Of a stretch of DNA of 12,966 nt, positions 11,042-12,966 are shown in pieces; within the stretch, counting starts at the first letter, position 1; every line of letters starts with the position of its first letter. The notes below the pieces were generated by a model. It searched no databases and was not told the origin of the DNA. It was given only the letters and a program-made list of their open reading frames with translations. The stretch spans positions 1 through 12,966 of the forward strand of contig CAYXVU010000168.1 in the NCBI GenBank assembly GCA_964468725.1, given 5' to 3'. The position numbers and the translations under genes were made by a program. The stretch is from CAYXVU01 sp964468725. Its GTDB lineage: Bacteria; Acidobacteriota; Blastocatellia; UBA7656.

Positions 11042-12966
11042 TCACACTGTGCGATGGGCACGCGCCCACACGATTCGGGTATAGATTTCCGCCATTCCCC
11101 AACTGACCAATACACTGCCACTCACCCACAGCAGCCCACTCGCCCTCAGAGGCTCCAACTCTAACCCGACGCGCAAGCCGGGCAGCAGCACCGTCAACAA
11201 TTGAATTCCGATGCTGAGGAATACGGCGAGATGAAGATAGCGATTAACCGCCGGACGGACGTGAATCTCTCGTGCCGGATAGGCATAGATCAATTGCCCA
11301 ATGGCGGCATACAAAAAGACGACGCTGCGGGTTGCCTCCGGGCTGAATCCGTTAAGCGGCATGAAGACTAACAGCGCCCCTCCGATCAGCGCTTTGATCG
11401 TTCCGGTGAAGAAGATGAAATGCAACCCCGTCGAATCTAACAGCGGAGATTGCGGATGATGGGGCTGCTGGTGCATCACTCCGGGGTTACGATCCAAACC
11501 CAGCGCCAACGCCGGAGGGCCGTCCGTAATGATGTTGATCCATAACAATTGCACGGCGGTTAAGGGCAATAATAGGCCTCCCGTCTCGTCGCGCAGTCCG
11601 AGCAGAAACGAGCCGCCAACACCGGCCAAAACAATCAGGATTTCAGCCAGATTGGTCGAGAAGAGGAAGCGGATGAACTTCTGAATGTTCTCATAGATAT
11701 TGCGCCCTTCTTCAATGGCGGCAACGATAGTGGCGAAGTTGTCGTCCAGCAAGACCAAGTCGGCAACTTCACGCGACACGTCGCTGCCCCGTTGCCCCAT
11801 TGCCACGCCAACGTCCGAACGTTTGAGCGCTGGTGCATCGTTTACCCCATCGCCGGTAACGGCGACGATCTCGCCGCTTTCTCTCAGAGCTTCGACCAGT
11901 CGCAACTTATCTTCGGGGGCAACGCGCGCGAAGATATTGGCCTCTTTGATAGCGCGGCGCAACTCGATTGCCGATAGCATCTGTAAGTCGAGGCCGGTTA
12001 AGACGCGGCTGGGCGGGATGCCAATTTCATGAGCAATCGCCATCGCCGTTGCCGGATGATCGCCCGTAACCATGACGACTCGAATACCGGCTTCCCGCGC
12101 CTGACGAATGGCCGCCGGAACTTCCCGACGGGGCGGGTCCCATAGCAAGACTAAGCCGAGAAATTGAATATCCTCGTCGCCTTCTCCGTTGCGCCAGCCC
12201 ATTGCCAAGACGCGAAACCCTTCGCGCCCATAGGCTTCAGCCTTTTCTGTCCAGTTTCGCCGTTCTGCTTCAGTCAAGGCGCTACGGGCGAGTAGGACTT
12301 CCGGCGCGCCTTTCAGATAGCTTACCAAGACATCCGTCTCTCTCACGGTCACCCGCATGTATTTACGCCCGCTATCAAAGGGCAAAACGCTTTGGCGCGG
12401 GGAGTCCGAATGCAGAAGAGAGGCGGTTACTTGATGTTTGCGGGCATACTCCAACAGCGCCAGTTCCAGCGGGTCGCCAGCGCCGGTTTCGATCTCTGCA
12501 TCATTGGCCAGAACCATGGCTTGCAAACAGCGGGCGGTATCGGGCGTATCCAGGTCGCGGACCGACATACGATTTTCCGTCAGGGTGCCGGTCTTATCGG
12601 TGGCGATCACCGTAACCGAGCCGAGCGCTTCCACCGCGCTCAGTCGGCGCACGATGGCATTTCGTTTTGCCATGCGTTCGACGCCCATCGCCAGCGTCAT
12701 CGTCAGGATGGCAGGCAACCCTTCCGGAACAGCCGCAACCGCCAATGCCACAGCGAAGAGGAGGATGTGGTCAATCCGCTCCCAACCTTCGACGAACAGA
12801 CCCGCGATCACGATGGTTGCAGCTAAGCCCAAAATAGCGAATGCGACTTGATGGCCGAATCCGGCTAAACGTTTCTCCAAAGGGGTCTGGTCGGCGGCAA
12901 TCCCGCCGATCATAACGGCCAACCGTCCCATCGCGCTGCGGCTGCCGGTGCGGGTGATGCAGAGAT
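11042..12966 (-). CDS. Type II P-type ATPase, Ca2+/Mn2+-transporting type (5' end beyond right edge)
   Basis: The C-terminal 641 codons of an inner-membrane ion pump. Residue numbers count from the Met encoded at 12929-12931; the frame continues upstream of it to the edge with TRTGSRSAMGRLA, matching the end of the actuator domain, so the true start lies outside. Motifs: PEGLP in M4 (Glu70), phosphorylation motif DKTGTLT with Asp112, FDSGRKYMRV and KGAPE (207-211) in the nucleotide domain, TGDHPATA, PEDK, and hinge GDGVNDAPAL (360-369). M5 has STNLAE (Asn427, Glu430) and M6 has NIITDGPPA (Asn466, Thr469, Asp470), matching the Ca2+ ligands of SERCA/PMR1 pumps. The C-terminal helices (about 505-620) follow. 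The nucleotide domain seems short: about 95 residues between Asp112 and KGAPE, against roughly 140-150 as I recall for bacterial relatives. Ion specificity (Ca2+ versus Mn2+) is inferred. No regulator gene lies nearby. Confidence 0.92.
   Translation of the reverse strand, partial: LCITRTGSRSAMGRLAVMIGGIAADQTPLEKRLAGFGHQVAFAILGLAATIVIAGLFVEGWERIDHILLFAVALAVAAVPEGLPAILTMTLAMGVERMAKRNAIVRRLSAVEALGSVTVIATDKTGTLTENRMSVRDLDTPDTARCLQAMVLANDAEIETGAGDPLELALLEYARKHQVTASLLHSDSPRQSVLPFDSGRKYMRVTVRETDVLVSYLKGAPEVLLARSALTEAERRNWTEKAEAYGREGFRVLAMGWRNGEGDEDIQFLGLVLLWDPPRREVPAAIRQAREAGIRVVMVTGDHPATAMAIAHEIGIPPSRVLTGLDLQMLSAIELRRAIKEANIFARVAPEDKLRLVEALRESGEIVAVTGDGVNDAPALKRSDVGVAMGQRGSDVSREVADLVLLDDNFATIVAAIEEGRNIYENIQKFIRFLFSTNLAEILIVLAGVGGSFLLGLRDETGGLLLPLTAVQLLWINIITDGPPALALGLDRNPGVMHQQPHHPQSPLLDSTGLHFIFFTGTIKALIGGALLVFMPLNGFSPEATRSVVFLYAAIGQLIYAYPAREIHVRPAVNRYLHLAVFLSIGIQLLTVLLPGLRVGLELEPLRASGLLWVSGSVLVSWGMAEIYTRIVWARAHRTV

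Noticed and set aside
12202..12851. Plus-strand frames opposite the P-type ATPase
   Set aside because: They lie antisense to conserved ATPase motifs and lack initiation signals.
1..12966. CRISPR array, tRNA, rRNA, transposase, integrase or phage genes
   Set aside because: I saw no regularly spaced direct repeats, cloverleaf-like segments or mobile-element protein motifs.

Overview
This window looks like a chromosomal, mostly housekeeping segment from a free-living bacterium, most likely an Acidobacteriota member. The main clues are a secreted von Willebrand factor A protein of the type expanded in acidobacteria (9221-10237), a DUF2934 protein, and one gene that fuses both lipopolysaccharide-export permeases LptF and LptG. 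The Lpt proteins also indicate a diderm envelope. This taxonomic call is an inference from gene content, not a database match. Base composition is moderate (low-to-mid 50s % GC by eye), except for a visibly AT-richer gene at 5216-6559.

Layout. 1-2112 is read leftward: an M15-type murein peptidase, then 32 bases later a stand-alone (p)ppGpp hydrolase-like HD protein, then, after a 291-base spacer, the 5' end of the gyrase A gene, which runs off the left edge. 2113-2424 has no gene but contains inverted repeats. 2425-3363 (leftward) encodes a membrane-anchored nuclease-fold protein whose catalytic residues look degenerate. It is divergent, across a 440-base region, from an HU-type nucleoid protein (3804-4097, rightward). 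The HU leader contains an intrinsic-terminator-like hairpin and further stems that could pair in alternative ways. A NudB-like Nudix hydrolase (4340-4819) follows. After a 396-base spacer comes an orphan two-TM protein with a PLD-like domain (5216-6559).

6604-9108 (leftward) is the LptF-LptG fusion. It is divergent from the secreted VWFA protein (9221-10237), and the candidate promoters predict very short leaders on both sides. 10385-10798 (leftward) is a DUF2934 protein with a histone-H1-like basic tail. 11042-12966 (leftward) is the C-terminal two thirds of a type II (Ca2+/Mn2+-type) P-type ATPase whose 5' end lies beyond the right edge.

The genes do not form one pathway. Themes are DNA topology and nucleoid (GyrA, HU, perhaps DUF2934), envelope and murein (M15 peptidase, LptFG), stringent-response turnover (HD protein), folate biosynthesis (NudB) and ion transport (ATPase). 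I saw no transposase, integrase, CRISPR array, tRNA or rRNA. The least explained items are the structured HU leader, the orphan PLD-like membrane protein, and the degenerate nuclease-fold protein with a metal-binding-like tail.
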